Assembly: GCA_022616535.1 (NCBI GenBank)
Contig: JAKEEM010000055.1
Location: forward strand, 16,784-80,783
Origin: Chlorobiota bacterium
Lineage (GTDB): Bacteria > Bacteroidota > Ignavibacteria > Tepidaquicellales > OLB5
Length of the DNA stretch: 64,000 nucleotides
Direction: 5' to 3'
Shown here: positions 23,098-32,128 of the stretch, piece by piece
Numbering within the stretch: the stretch's first letter is position 1
How the letters are laid out: each line of letters opens with the position of its first letter
Program-made: the position numbers and the translations under genes
The notes under the pieces: model-generated
The model's database searches: none
What the model saw: only the letters and a program-made list of their open reading frames with translations
Told to the model about the DNA's origin: nothing

Positions 23098-23501
23098 TTG
23101 AAGAAGAAAATTTACACTTTAGGGCGTGATGAAATTATCAGAGGTTACGGTGCTTTTGAAAAGGTGCTTAGTAATTCAAAAAAAATTGAAGCGGGAAATT
23201 TAGCAGCTTTTTTAAATGTTTCAGGTGATGAGTCCGGCTTTCCACTTAAAGTCGGTTTTTTATTGTCAAAAAAAAAATTAAAAAAGCGCACGATAGAAAC
23301 CGCGTCAGACGGTTACTGCGTGAATCTTACAGGCTAAACAAGCTGGATTTACTGGAAAAGACCAATTCAAAAAATTACAATATAAGAATTTTATTTTCTC
23401 TTACCCAATTTGCTTACGATGATTATAAAAATTTGAAGTTTAATATGCTCTCGGAAAATATGCTAAATCTGCTTTCAAAAATTAACAATAGCTTGCCTTA
23501 G
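23098..23501 (+). pseudogene. rnpA: Ribonuclease P protein component, frame broken at an A10 run
   Basis: The gene starts at TTG 23098 and reads '[24 protein letters not shown]', the RnpA N-terminus. At the run of ten As (23268-23277) the printed frame goes to a stop at 23337. Adding one A restores '[18 protein letters not shown]', the RNR signature, and an open frame up to TAG at 23499-23501. RnpA is essential and the key residues lie after the run, so this is most likely an RNA-polymerase slippage site, a ribosomal slippage site, or a homopolymer error. The true length would be ~134. It is followed directly by yidD with overlap. Confidence 0.85.
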
Positions 23502-23725
23502 TGAAGTTTTTAAATCCAAAATATTTGCTGATACTTCTAATTAAGCTTTATAAGCTCACGATTTCACCTATACTCCCGCCTGCATGCAGGCATTATCCCA
23601 CGTGCTCGGAGTATGCAGTTGAAGCGCTTCGGAAGCATGGATTATTCAAGGGCTCTTATCTTGCCGTAATCAGGGTGTTAAAATGCAACCCGTTATTTAA
23701 AGGCGGTTATGACCCTGTTCCATAA
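23501..23725 (+). CDS. yidD: Membrane protein insertion efficiency factor
   Basis: A 74-residue protein with '[21 protein letters not shown]' and '[17 protein letters not shown]', the YidD family signature (three Cys). It is a small membrane-associated helper of YidC. Starts at GTG 23501, overlapping the rnpA stop by one base. It is in the universal rnpA-yidD-yidC order. Confidence 0.95.
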   Translation: MKFLNPKYLLILLIKLYKLTISPILPPACRHYPTCSEYAVEALRKHGLFKGSYLAVIRVLKCNPLFKGGYDPVP

Positions 23726-23748
23726 TTATACATTGAACAATTTTTTAG

Positions 23749-25530
23749 ATGGATAGAAATTCAATAATAGGTTTTATATTAATAGGTCTAATTCTTGTAC
23801 TTTGGCTTTATTTCCAAAATAAGCAATCTACACAGCAGCAGCAAAAACAGCAGCAGGAACAAAAGACACTTACGGATACAACCAAAAAGACCTTGCAGCC
23901 GGATACAACCCAAAAACAAGTAGCACTGGATACACTTGCTAATGTGCAGGTTTTTGAAAAATACGGTTCGCTCTTCGGAAAATATGAAACAGGTGAAGAT
24001 AAAGTTATTATGATTGAAACTGATAAGTATTACGCTGAGTTTTCGAGCAAAGGCGGAGCGATAATAAAGTATGAGGTTAAGGGATTTAAAACTTGGGACG
24101 GCTATCCCGTTCAGCTGTTATATCTCAACAAAGGCGGACAGCTCAATTTATTGTTTACCTCAACAGAAGGGAAACTGATTAACACCAAAGACCTTTATTT
24201 TAATACAAATTATAAAGCATGGGAAAAAGTAACGATTAAAGGCAGCGATGAATACAAGTTTACTTTTGAAATTCCAGTTGATACAAACGGGGGAAAAATT
24301 GTTAAGACGTATACAATAAAAAACGGGTCGTATATTTTTGGAGTTGATGTAGATTTTTACAACTCAAGCAAATTCATATCAAATTTTGAGTACCAGCTTG
24401 TGTGGGAAAACTCCCTTAAGCTAACAGAATACAGAAGCGATGCCGAAGGCGCACATTCGGAGGCTTTTGCGGAAATGGGTGATGAGCTTGAAGTGGTTGA
24501 TGTTACAAGCAAAGATGAGCCGGTGAAATCGGATTTAAACGGCACAACGGACTGGGTTTCCTCCAGAATAAAATATTTTGCAGTATTCCTTATTCCCCAA
24601 AACAGGAATGCAGACGGCTCGTATATAACTGGAAATTATTATGAGCTGCCTCACCAGGGATTTGAAAAGGATTATTCGATTGCCCTTAAAATGCTGATTA
24701 AAAATGACAAATTGGAGAAATATAAATTCAATGTCTATTTAGGTCCGGTTGATTACGAGATACTGAAGAGCTATAACATCGGAATGGAAAAGACAATGAG
24801 GTTTTCTCTTGATTTTCTGGTTAGACCAATTGCCCAGTATGCAATACTTCCTTTTTTCCTTTTCATACATAAATTCATTTCAAACTGGGGGCTTGTCATA
24901 ATAATTTTTTCGGTAGTGATGAAAATAGTGCTTACTCCGTTTACACGTTTCCAGATGAAATCCATGAAAAAGATGGGCGAGCTCCAGCCGAAGATGAATG
25001 CGCTGCGGGAAAAATATAAAGATGACCCGCAGAGGCAGCAGCAAATGATGATGAAGCTTTACAAGGAAGAGAAAATTAACCCTGCAGGCGGCTGCCTGCC
25101 TCTTCTGCTTCAGCTTCCGATTCTTTATGCTTTGTTCGGAGTATTTAATTCAACCATTGAATTAAGGCAGGCGTATTTCGGATTATGGATAACAGACCTT
25201 TCCGTTCCCGATGTCATCCTTCAGCTTCCTTTTAAAATTCCCTTGTTTGGAATAGATTATATATCCGGTTTGGCACTTCTTATGGGGATAACAATGTTTC
25301 TCCAGCAGAAGATGACCATTAAAGACCCGAAGCAAATGGCTATGGTTTATGTAATGCCGATAATGTTAACACTTCTATTTACAACTCTCCCGGCAGGATT
25401 AAACCTTTACTATTTTATGTTTAACCTTCTTTCAATAATTGAACAGTATTTTGTAACTAAAAAAGGGAAGAAGGAAGCTGAAGAAAAGGCTGAAGCGAAG
25501 CCTCAGCTTAAACATAAAGGAAAACCTTAA
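23749..25530 (+). CDS. yidC: Membrane protein insertase
   Basis: 593 residues. There is an N-terminal transmembrane helix ('IIGFILIGLILVLWLYF') with a Gln-rich stretch behind it, a large periplasmic domain (about 60-340), then the conserved YidC2 domain with five helices, including 'MKSMKKMGELQPKM' on the cytoplasmic loop and 'PAGGCLPLLLQLPILYALFGVF'. It inserts proteins with or without SecYEG. No mnmE or jag follows here, unlike in many genomes; the next gene is reverse. Confidence 0.95.
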   Translation: MDRNSIIGFILIGLILVLWLYFQNKQSTQQQQKQQQEQKTLTDTTKKTLQPDTTQKQVALDTLANVQVFEKYGSLFGKYETGEDKVIMIETDKYYAEFSSKGGAIIKYEVKGFKTWDGYPVQLLYLNKGGQLNLLFTSTEGKLINTKDLYFNTNYKAWEKVTIKGSDEYKFTFEIPVDTNGGKIVKTYTIKNGSYIFGVDVDFYNSSKFISNFEYQLVWENSLKLTEYRSDAEGAHSEAFAEMGDELEVVDVTSKDEPVKSDLNGTTDWVSSRIKYFAVFLIPQNRNADGSYITGNYYELPHQGFEKDYSIALKMLIKNDKLEKYKFNVYLGPVDYEILKSYNIGMEKTMRFSLDFLVRPIAQYAILPFFLFIHKFISNWGLVIIIFSVVMKIVLTPFTRFQMKSMKKMGELQPKMNALREKYKDDPQRQQQMMMKLYKEEKINPAGGCLPLLLQLPILYALFGVFNSTIELRQAYFGLWITDLSVPDVILQLPFKIPLFGIDYISGLALLMGITMFLQQKMTIKDPKQMAMVYVMPIMLTLLFTTLPAGLNLYYFMFNLLSIIEQYFVTKKGKKEAEEKAEAKPQLKHKGKP

Positions 25531-25551
25531 GCTGCTTAAATCTAAAGATTT

Positions 25552-25923
25552 TTAATCTCCCGTAGGCTCAACCGAAGAAGTTTCAGCCATAAGTAAAACG
25601 GTTTTCTTTGGCGCCCTGGGTCTGTGCATTACACCTTTAGAAATAGTAACTCCTTGGTTGGGATTTAGTACAATGGTGCGGTCTTCAAGGTCGATTAAAA
25701 ACTGCCCCTCCAATACGAAGAAAAATTCATCATCATTATCATGCTTATGCCAGTGAAACTCTCCTTCGACAATTCCAATTCTCACAACGCTGTCATTTAC
25801 CTTTGTAAGCGTTTGGTTAAACCATTTTTCCTTACATTCTTTAACTATTGAAGGAATATCGATAATTTCCTGATGACCAAATTTTACATCAAGATTAATG
25901 TTGTAGTTATATTTCTCTTTCAA
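25552..25923 (-). CDS. Cupin-domain protein
   Basis: A 123-residue protein with the cupin metal motifs 'HWHKHDNDDEFFFVLEG' and 'GVTISKGVMHRPRAP'. It is a small single-domain cupin, with a possible role as a dioxygenase, isomerase or sensor; there is no specific clue to the substrate. The stop lies right after yidC's, with a weak AAATCT/AGATTT hairpin between them. tmRNA is about 100 bp upstream. Confidence 0.8.
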   Translation of the reverse strand: MKEKYNYNINLDVKFGHQEIIDIPSIVKECKEKWFNQTLTKVNDSVVRIGIVEGEFHWHKHDNDDEFFFVLEGQFLIDLEDRTIVLNPNQGVTISKGVMHRPRAPKKTVLLMAETSSVEPTGD

Positions 25924-26023
25924 TTTTTTACTGGGTTGGTTGTTTATTCAGTTAATTAAGTTTGGAACTCTGAAAGTTATAATAACTGGAAATTAAGAGT
26001 AATTGAGGGCTGAAGATTTTTTG

Positions 26024-26387
26024 TGGAGATGCCGGGAGTCGAACCCGGGTCCGAGAACAAGACCATTAAAACGCCTACATTCATAGTTTACCTTTAGATT
26101 TCGCTTCTAAACTGCGCGGTAGACTGAGCCATTTAAAAGCTACACTTGATGTTATCTCGCTTCCCGGCTCAAGTTAACCGAAGAAGCCAGCTCATCATTA
26201 TGGCGCCTTCTTGCCATCCGGATGAGCAGCGGAGCGGCAGAAGACGAGCTGCTTTATTTATTAAGCAGCTAAAGCGTAATTATAGTTGTCGCTTATTTTT
26301 TGGTTCCAGCCTTTTTAAGGTGGGTTGCTGAGAACACCGAATGCAGTCTTAAACATCCACATTCCCGTCGAAACCAAGTTCATCCCC
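26024..26387 (-). ncRNA. ssrA: Transfer-messenger RNA (tmRNA)
   Basis: A 364-nt RNA on the reverse strand. 5' end GGGGATG and 3' end CATCTCCA close an acceptor stem, and 'GGACCCGGGTTCGACTCCCGG' is the T arm. 5' 'GGTTTCGACGGG' is the tRNA-like elbow. The tag frame is 'AGC GAC AAC TAT AAT TAC GCT TTA GCT GCT TAA', giving ...DNYNYALAA. The precise resume codon cannot be set. CCA is not encoded (the sequence is ACAAA). It rescues stalled ribosomes together with SmpB. Predicted ORFs within are shadows. Confidence 0.95.
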
Positions 26388-26453
26388 ATTTTAAAAATAA
26401 TAAAAGAACAATTTACACAATATTACAACATTATTTATGTTCTAACAATTCCA

Positions 26454-26927
26454 TTAAACGGTTAAGTCAAGCTCCATATATACAACTCCTTCAATAGGAT
26501 TGTTATAATACGGCTGGATTTCATAAAATCCCGCAGACCTGTAAATCTTTTGGGCTTCAATCATTTTTTCAGCGATTGTATCAAGCCGCATTTTTTTATA
26601 CCCAATATTCTTCGCATCGTTAATTACCATTTCAACCAGCTTTTTGCCTATTCCAAGCCCTCTAGCATTTTGCCTAACATATAGCCGTTTCATCTCGCAG
26701 ATTCCGTCACCGATTTTTCTAAGCCCAATACATCCTGTGGATTCACCATCAATAGCAGCAATATACAGCCTGCCTTCCGGGGGAGCGTATTTGCCGGGAA
26801 GAGTTGCAAGCTCTTCATCAAATCCCTGAAAACAAAATGAGTTACCTAACCAGTTAGAATATTCTAAAAACAATGACTTAATTTCCGAGATTTGCTGAGG
26901 GCTAACAGCGGGAACGATTTCGTACAA
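26454..26927 (-). CDS. GNAT family N-acetyltransferase
   Basis: 157 residues. The acetyl-CoA loop is 'LYVRQNARGLGIGKKLVEMVI' (R/Q-x-x-G-x-G/A), with strand-beta4 'GCIGLRKIGDGICEMKRLYV' in front and 'GYKKMRLDTIAEKMIEAQKIYRSAGFYEIQPYY' behind. These are typical GNAT motifs. Substrate unknown. It is transcribed in the same direction as ssrA and divergently from queD. Confidence 0.85.
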   Translation of the reverse strand: MYEIVPAVSPQQISEIKSLFLEYSNWLGNSFCFQGFDEELATLPGKYAPPEGRLYIAAIDGESTGCIGLRKIGDGICEMKRLYVRQNARGLGIGKKLVEMVINDAKNIGYKKMRLDTIAEKMIEAQKIYRSAGFYEIQPYYNNPIEGVVYMELDLTV

Positions 26928-26960
26928 TACTCTTTCCTTTAAATTACAGGCAAATTTAGT

Positions 26961-26968
26961 TAACTTTG
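26961..26968 (+). promoter_or_regulatory. Candidate promoter -7 element giving a nearly leaderless queD mRNA
   Basis: TAACTTTG matches TAnnTTTG and ends only 8 bp before the queD ATG at 26976. No Shine-Dalgarno precedes the ATG (GTTGAATA). If this is the promoter, the mRNA starts at or a few bases before the ATG. Confidence 0.45.
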
Positions 26969-26975
26969 TTGAATA

Positions 26976-27416
26976 ATGAAAATATCAAAAGAATTCCGCT
27001 GGGAAATGGGGCACAGGCTGCCTTTCCACAAAGGGTTGTGCAGGAATGTTCACGGACATTCATACAAAATGGTTGTAGAAATAACCGGTAAACTAAATAA
27101 AAACGGAATGATTATCGATTTTTTTGATTTAAACAGGATCGTAAAACCGATAATCGACAAGTATGACCATGCATTCTTGTGCTGGAGAAATGATAAAAAA
27201 CTGCGTGATTTCTTAACCAGGAACAAAATGAAAAAAGTCGTTTCAGACTATAATTCAACGGTAGAAAATATTTGTTCGGATTTTTTAGAAAAGATTTCTG
27301 GTAAACTGCTTAGAATTAAAAATCACGGTTTTGATGAATTGACCGTTAAGATATATGAAACTCCAAATGCATATGCGGAAAAAAGCATTCTGCTTAGCAG
27401 AGGTCTAAGTTTATAA
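26976..27416 (+). CDS. queD: 6-carboxy-tetrahydropterin synthase (queuosine synthesis)
   Basis: A 146-residue PTPS-fold enzyme. 'CRNVHGHSYK' contains the catalytic Cys and two zinc-binding His of the family, 'MIIDFFDLNRIV' is the conserved substrate region, and 'YDHAFL' is another His motif. It converts 7,8-dihydroneopterin triphosphate to 6-carboxy-tetrahydropterin. It leads the queD-queE-queC operon, and its position makes the QueD assignment firmer than PTPS alone. The queE start is next to its stop. Confidence 0.92.
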   Translation: MKISKEFRWEMGHRLPFHKGLCRNVHGHSYKMVVEITGKLNKNGMIIDFFDLNRIVKPIIDKYDHAFLCWRNDKKLRDFLTRNKMKKVVSDYNSTVENICSDFLEKISGKLLRIKNHGFDELTVKIYETPNAYAEKSILLSRGLSL

Positions 27417-28073
27417 ATGGATAATCTTCATACATTAAAAATAAATGAGATATTCTACTCAATACAGGGTGAATCGACCAATTCAGGTTTGCCGTGTGTT
27501 TTTGTCAGGCTGACATATTGCAACCTGCGCTGTGTTTATTGCGATACAGAATACGCATTTTTTGACGGTACTGATATGACAATTGATGAAATTTTGGCGG
27601 AGGTAAATAAGTATAAATGCAAGCTTGTAGAAATTACCGGGGGGGAGCCACTTGTACAGGAAAGTGTTCACACTTTAATGAAAAATCTGTGTGATTTGAG
27701 TTATACAGTTATGATAGAAACAGGCGGTTCATTGCCGGTTGAAAAAATAGATAAACGCGTGAAAATTATTATGGATTTAAAAACTCCTTACAGCAAAATG
27801 GAAAATAAAAACCGGTATGAAAATATTAATTACTTAAAACCAACTGATGAAGTTAAGTTTGTTATCGGAAACAGGGAAGACTATGAGTGGTCAAAAACAA
27901 TTATTGAAAAGTATGATTTAACAGGGAGAGTTTTACAGGTACTTTTTTCTCCGGTTTTTGATGTTATTGAAAACATTGATTTGGCTAAATGGATACTGGA
28001 CGATAATTTGAATGTAAGATTTCAAATCCAGTTGCATAAATATATCTGGCACCCGGAAACCAGAGGAGTATGA
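27417..28073 (+). CDS. queE: 7-carboxy-7-deazaguanine synthase (radical SAM)
   Basis: A 218-residue radical SAM enzyme. Opening 'SIQGESTNSGLPCVFVRLTYCNLRCVYCDTEY' contains the CX3CX2C iron-sulfur motif, then 'EITGGEPL' (GGE, SAM-binding). It rearranges 6-carboxy-tetrahydropterin to 7-carboxy-7-deazaguanine. It directly follows queD with no gap and precedes queC by ~40 bp. Confidence 0.95.
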   Translation: MDNLHTLKINEIFYSIQGESTNSGLPCVFVRLTYCNLRCVYCDTEYAFFDGTDMTIDEILAEVNKYKCKLVEITGGEPLVQESVHTLMKNLCDLSYTVMIETGGSLPVEKIDKRVKIIMDLKTPYSKMENKNRYENINYLKPTDEVKFVIGNREDYEWSKTIIEKYDLTGRVLQVLFSPVFDVIENIDLAKWILDDNLNVRFQIQLHKYIWHPETRGV

Positions 28074-28111
28074 AATTAATTACGAATTAAGAATTTTAAC
28101 TAATAAGCAGA

Positions 28112-28807
28112 GTGAAAGTGGATAAACAAAAAGCTGTAGTTCTTGTCAGCGGGGGTATGGATTCATTTGTAACGGCGGCAATTGCCTACATGAATTATGA
28201 AATGGCTTTTTTGCACTTGAATTATGGCCACAGAACCGAGAAACGAGAGCTTAAAGCTTTTAACGAAATATCTGATTACTACAGAATTAAACAAAGACTT
28301 GTTGTTAACATCGAACATTTGTCTCAAATCGGCGGCTCTTCGATTACAGATAAAAATATTCAAGTAAGCAAGGCGGATTTGAATTATAAAGGAATTCCAA
28401 GCTCATACGTTCCGTTTCGTAATGCTAATATTCTTTCTATTGCTGTAAGCTGGGCGGAGGTAATTGGTGCAGCAAAAATATTCATAGGGGCTGTTGAGGA
28501 AGATTCAAGCGGCTACCCCGATTGCAGAGAAGTTTTCTATGATGCCTTTAATAAGGTTATTGAGCTTGGCACAAAACCCGAAATAAAAATAAAAATTGAA
28601 ACACCAATTATTCATCTTAAAAAATATGAAATTGTAAAAAAAGGTGTCGAATTAAATGTACCGTTTGAACTCTCCTGGTCATGCTATAAAAACGAGGATA
28701 AAGCCTGCGGAGTGTGTGATTCCTGCGCATTACGGCTCAGAGGGTTCCAGCTGGCGGAAGTAGAAGACCCTATCGAATACGTTTTAAAACCCGATTTTCA
28801 AATTTAA
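28112..28807 (+). CDS. queC: 7-cyano-7-deazaguanine synthase
   Basis: A 231-residue protein with the N-type ATP-pyrophosphatase loop '[15 protein letters not shown]' near residue 11 and a C-terminal zinc site '[18 protein letters not shown]' (four Cys). It turns 7-carboxy-7-deazaguanine into preQ0 with ATP and ammonia. It starts at the GTG at 28112. No queF or tgt is present in the window, so the pathway is completed elsewhere or preQ0 has another use. Confidence 0.95.
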   Translation: MKVDKQKAVVLVSGGMDSFVTAAIAYMNYEMAFLHLNYGHRTEKRELKAFNEISDYYRIKQRLVVNIEHLSQIGGSSITDKNIQVSKADLNYKGIPSSYVPFRNANILSIAVSWAEVIGAAKIFIGAVEEDSSGYPDCREVFYDAFNKVIELGTKPEIKIKIETPIIHLKKYEIVKKGVELNVPFELSWSCYKNEDKACGVCDSCALRLRGFQLAEVEDPIEYVLKPDFQI

Positions 28808-28843
28808 AATAATATCCAAATAACTTTTAATTCTAAAACTAAT

Positions 28844-29608
28844 ATGAAGAAATCAAAGATACTTAACGGCTTATTTCTAAATTTTTTGTTTGTATTATTA
28901 TCAATTATGCTCCTGTTTTCCTGCGGGAAAAAGGATGAAGGAACAACCTCTGGAGATAAAAAAGAATCAACCTCAGATGATAAGACTTCGGAGGATAAAT
29001 TATCGGAGACCTCACCAATTTATGTACAATTCGAAATCAGCGGTTCAACAAAAGGTACTGTTGACGGCTATTATCATAATAAGAAGGCAAAAACAATGAG
29101 CCAGATGGAAACAGGCGGGATGAAGATTTCTGCCACTGCTTATTTCGATGGCGGTGAATATGTTCATATTATTAGTGAGGTTGCCGGAAAGAAAATGGGT
29201 ATGAAATACAAGCGTGATGATTTCGGCAAGAAAGAGGGTGAATTTGACGCAGTAACATTTAAGGACCAGCTTAAAAATATGGATAAAATCGGGCAGGAGG
29301 AAATTCTTGGCAAAAAGTGCGATATTTACAAGGCTAAGGACGGCAGTTATCAAATCAGCATATATAAAGAATTAGTGCCTCTTAAATTCAGCGGCAAAGA
29401 TGGTAAAATGGTAATGGTGGCAAAGAAATTTGAAACGGACGCAAATTTTTCAGATGATATTTTTACGCCTCCTTCGGACGTTGACTATATGGACGCCGGC
29501 AATTTGATGAAAGATATGAAGGATATGAAAAACATGAAGGACAAAGTGAAAGGACTGGAAGATAAGACAAAGGAGATGGAAGACATGATGAAGAAATATA
29601 AAAAGTAA
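28844..29608 (+). CDS. Lipoprotein of unknown function with Met/Lys/Asp-rich coiled C-terminus
   Basis: A 254-residue predicted lipoprotein. Signal with lipobox 'MLLFSCGKKDEG' (Cys near residue 27). It is followed by a Lys/Asp/Ser-rich linker, a mostly beta middle domain ('YVQFEISGSTKGTVDGYY', 'ILGKKCDIYKAKDGSYQISIYKE'), and a repetitive C-terminal helix made of 'MKDMKNMKDKVKGLEDKTKEME', likely a coiled coil. It follows queC by 36 bp. Function not recognised. Confidence 0.8.
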   Translation: MKKSKILNGLFLNFLFVLLSIMLLFSCGKKDEGTTSGDKKESTSDDKTSEDKLSETSPIYVQFEISGSTKGTVDGYYHNKKAKTMSQMETGGMKISATAYFDGGEYVHIISEVAGKKMGMKYKRDDFGKKEGEFDAVTFKDQLKNMDKIGQEEILGKKCDIYKAKDGSYQISIYKELVPLKFSGKDGKMVMVAKKFETDANFSDDIFTPPSDVDYMDAGNLMKDMKDMKNMKDKVKGLEDKTKEMEDMMKKYKK

Positions 29609-29654
29609 TTTTTGTCAGAATTTTTTATTAACTGAAACTGTGACAATATTAAGT

Positions 29655-29662
29655 TATTTTTG
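29655..29662 (+). promoter_or_regulatory. Candidate promoter -7 element for etfBA
   Basis: TATTTTTG matches TAnnTTTG, lying 30 bp before the etfB ATG. No strong terminator is seen between the lipoprotein gene and this site. Confidence 0.4.
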
Positions 29663-29691
29663 CTAAAAAAGGGAGAAAAACCATAATTCTT

Positions 29692-30438
29692 ATGAAAATT
29701 GCTGTTTGTATATCCCAGGTTCCGGATACCACTACTAAGGTTAAAATCGGTTCTGACGGGAAATCAATAGACCCGTCAGGAGTGACATTTATAATTAATC
29801 CTTACGACGAATTTGCGGTAGAAGAAGCTTTGAAATTAAAGGAAAAGCAGGGCGGCGAAACATTTGTTCTGACGCTTGGGAAAGATAGCGCTAAGGAAGT
29901 TATCAGAAAAGCTTATGCAATGGGTATTGAGAAGGGTTTATTGATAAAAAGTGAAACAGAGCTGGATTCCTACGCTGTTGCCCGCAATCTTGCTGATGTA
30001 TTGAAGGATATTAATGCCGATATAATTTTATGCGGCAAGCAGTCGATTGATTTTGATAATAATCAGGTCGGCTCACTTTTGGCTGAAATGCTTGGTCTGC
30101 CCTCAATCAGCGTTGTTGTCGGCTTAACTGTGGAGGGCAACAAAGTCAGGGCAGAAAGAGAAGTCGAAGGCGGTAAAGAAGTGGTTGAATCCACACTGCC
30201 CGTAGTTATCTGTGCACAAAGGGGATTGAACGAGCCGAGATACCCTAACTTAAAGGGCATTATGCAGGCAAAATCAAAACCTATAGAAGAAAAACAGCCG
30301 GCATATACACAAAACAAGATTGAAATATTATCAATGAGTCTGCCTAAGCCAAAGCCCAAAGGTAAAATTGTAGGAACGGATTTATCCGCAGTGCCTGAAC
30401 TGGTAAGATTACTGCGGGAGGAGGCGAAAGTTATTTAA
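29692..30438 (+). CDS. etfB: Electron transfer flavoprotein, beta subunit
   Basis: A 248-residue protein with 'KIAVCISQVPDTTTKVKI' and 'INPYDEFAVEEALKLKEK', both EtfB signatures, and 'LCGKQSIDFDNNQVGSLLAEMLGLP' in the FAD/AMP-binding part. With EtfA it shuttles electrons from acyl-CoA and other dehydrogenases to the quinone pool. Its stop overlaps the etfA ATG by one base, so they are translationally coupled. The AMP-type beta subunit is expected because no domain fusion is seen. Confidence 0.95.
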   Translation: MKIAVCISQVPDTTTKVKIGSDGKSIDPSGVTFIINPYDEFAVEEALKLKEKQGGETFVLTLGKDSAKEVIRKAYAMGIEKGLLIKSETELDSYAVARNLADVLKDINADIILCGKQSIDFDNNQVGSLLAEMLGLPSISVVVGLTVEGNKVRAEREVEGGKEVVESTLPVVICAQRGLNEPRYPNLKGIMQAKSKPIEEKQPAYTQNKIEILSMSLPKPKPKGKIVGTDLSAVPELVRLLREEAKVI

Positions 30439-31415
30439 TGAGTAAAGTTCTTGTATTTGTCGAATCCCGCGATAACAAAATCAAAAACTCAGGATTAGAG
30501 GCAGCCTGTACTGCAACGAAGATTGCAGGCGATTTAGGCAGCGATATAGAATCGTTACTAATAGGCAGTGATGTTTCAAAAATCGCAAGTGAATTAAGTG
30601 CATACGGAATTAAAAAAGCGTTTGTGGTTGAAGATTCAAGGCTTGAGAAATACTCAACCACAGCATATTCAAAGATTTTGGCAGAAGCCGCAAGGCAAAG
30701 AGAAGCTGATATAGTTATTCTTTCAGCGAGTGCTATGGGCAAAGATTTATCTTCCCGCGTTGCGGCAAAGTTAGATGCCGGGCTTGCGGTGGACTGCACA
30801 GATATTAAAGTAGAAAGCGGAAACATAATTGCCACAAGACCTGTTTATGCAGGTAAAGCATATATAGACATAAAGATAAAATCACCTGTAAAAATGTTTT
30901 CTTTAAGACCTAATGTTTTTAAGCCCCTAAAGACGGATGGAGTCGTAACGGTAGTTGAAAAGCTTTCGGTGAACTTGGGCGACTCTGATTTTGGCGCGCA
31001 GGTTAAGGAAGTTATAGTAAGCGACGAAAAGCTTGATGTTACAGAAGCTGATATAGTTGTTTCGGGCGGCAGGGGATTGAAGGGACCGGAAAACTATTAT
31101 CTTGTGGAAGAACTTGCAAAAGTGCTTGGCGGCGCCTCAGGTGCTTCAAGAGCAATTGTAGATGCAGGGTGGAGACCGCACTCCGACCAGGTGGGACAGA
31201 CAGGCAAAACTGTATCACCGAGTCTTTACATTGCAATCGGAATCAGCGGAGCAATTCAGCATCTTGCAGGGATGTCTTCCTCAAAATGCATAGTTGCTAT
31301 AAACAAGGATAAAGACGCACCTATTTTCCAAGTTGCTGATTATGGCATAGTTGGAGATGCTCTGGAAATCGTTCCAGAGTTAACTAAAGAATTTAAAAAG
31401 GTATTATCAAATTAA
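30438..31415 (+). CDS. etfA: Electron transfer flavoprotein, alpha subunit
   Basis: A 325-residue EtfA. Late motifs '[57 protein letters not shown]' form the FAD-binding domain, and '[24 protein letters not shown]' is diagnostic. It carries FAD and forms a heterodimer with EtfB. The acyl-CoA enzyme at 2859 and the dehydratase genes at 34.8-40.4 kb are possible metabolic partners, although that is inference. Confidence 0.95.
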   Translation: MSKVLVFVESRDNKIKNSGLEAACTATKIAGDLGSDIESLLIGSDVSKIASELSAYGIKKAFVVEDSRLEKYSTTAYSKILAEAARQREADIVILSASAMGKDLSSRVAAKLDAGLAVDCTDIKVESGNIIATRPVYAGKAYIDIKIKSPVKMFSLRPNVFKPLKTDGVVTVVEKLSVNLGDSDFGAQVKEVIVSDEKLDVTEADIVVSGGRGLKGPENYYLVEELAKVLGGASGASRAIVDAGWRPHSDQVGQTGKTVSPSLYIAIGISGAIQHLAGMSSSKCIVAINKDKDAPIFQVADYGIVGDALEIVPELTKEFKKVLSN

Positions 31416-31454
31416 ATATATTTTTTTATATTTAAGTAATTTAAAAGTTTTTTA

Positions 31455-32069
31455 ATGGATAACGACAAAGTTCAGGTAGATATATTAGGCTTATCGCCAA
31501 CCCCCGCACCCGGCGGAAGCGGCTATGCGCTGATTTTAAAGGAAATCGGCGGAGACAGAAGATTACCTATCATAATCGGAAGCTTTGAGGCTCAGCACAT
31601 CGCTTTGGAGCTTGAAGGAATAAAGCCACCCAGGCCGCTGACTCATGATTTAATAAGGAATGTTATAGAACAGCTGGGTTTTTCTATTTCCTATGTTTAC
31701 ATTAATGAATTGAGAGACGGAACATTTTTCGCAAAAATTAAAATGGATGTCGGAAGCGTGGATGAAATTGACTCCAGACCGTCCGATGCAATTGCCCTGG
31801 CGTTAAAGTTTTCTGTCCCGATTTATGTTTCAGAGGAGGTAATGAATGAAGTAGCTTTTATTCCTGATAAAGACGGTGATGAGGAAGCCTCCGAAGGTGA
31901 AATATTTAAGAAAGCTGAGTCAACCGGGTTTTCAGAAGAACCGGCTGACCCTTATTCAAGAAAAATGAATAAACTCCAACTTGAATTAAAAACAGCAATT
32001 GAGAGCGAGGACTATGAGAAAGCCGCCTCAATCAGAGATGAGATAAAAAAACTTGAATTAAGCAGGTAA
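31455..32069 (+). CDS. Bifunctional nuclease family protein (DUF151 plus UvrB/C-like motif)
   Basis: 204 residues. Residues 1-130 form the DUF151/BFN domain ('VQVDILGLSPTPAPGGSGYALILKE', 'RRLPIIIGSFEAQHIALELEG', 'DSRPSDAIALALK'), and the last ~40 form a UVR helix ('LKTAIESEDYEKAASIRDEIKKL'). BFN proteins have been described as nucleases in some organisms, but the biochemical role in bacteria is unclear. It precedes a terminator and coaX. Confidence 0.9.
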   Translation: MDNDKVQVDILGLSPTPAPGGSGYALILKEIGGDRRLPIIIGSFEAQHIALELEGIKPPRPLTHDLIRNVIEQLGFSISYVYINELRDGTFFAKIKMDVGSVDEIDSRPSDAIALALKFSVPIYVSEEVMNEVAFIPDKDGDEEASEGEIFKKAESTGFSEEPADPYSRKMNKLQLELKTAIESEDYEKAASIRDEIKKLELSR

Positions 32070-32095
32070 TTTAATATGAACATTTAAAATAAATG

Positions 32096-32125
32096 ACCCT
32101 GCGCATAGCTTATGTGCGGGGTTTT
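32096..32125 (+). terminator. Rho-independent terminator after the DUF151 gene
   Basis: ACCCTGCGCATA (32096-32107) pairs with TATGTGCGGGGT (32111-32122) over 12 bp with a GCT loop (two G-T pairs), followed by TTTT. It overlaps the extended start of the coaX ORF in the track, so the real coaX start is downstream at 32129. Confidence 0.8.
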
Positions 32126-32128
32126 ACT

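Noticed and set aside
26146-26497. Forward ORFs across the tmRNA
   Set aside because: They lie opposite ssrA, whose tRNA-like ends and tag frame are clear.
32093-32128. Extended coaX start
   Set aside because: It falls within the terminator hairpin; ATG 32129 begins the conserved MNLAIDIGN motif.
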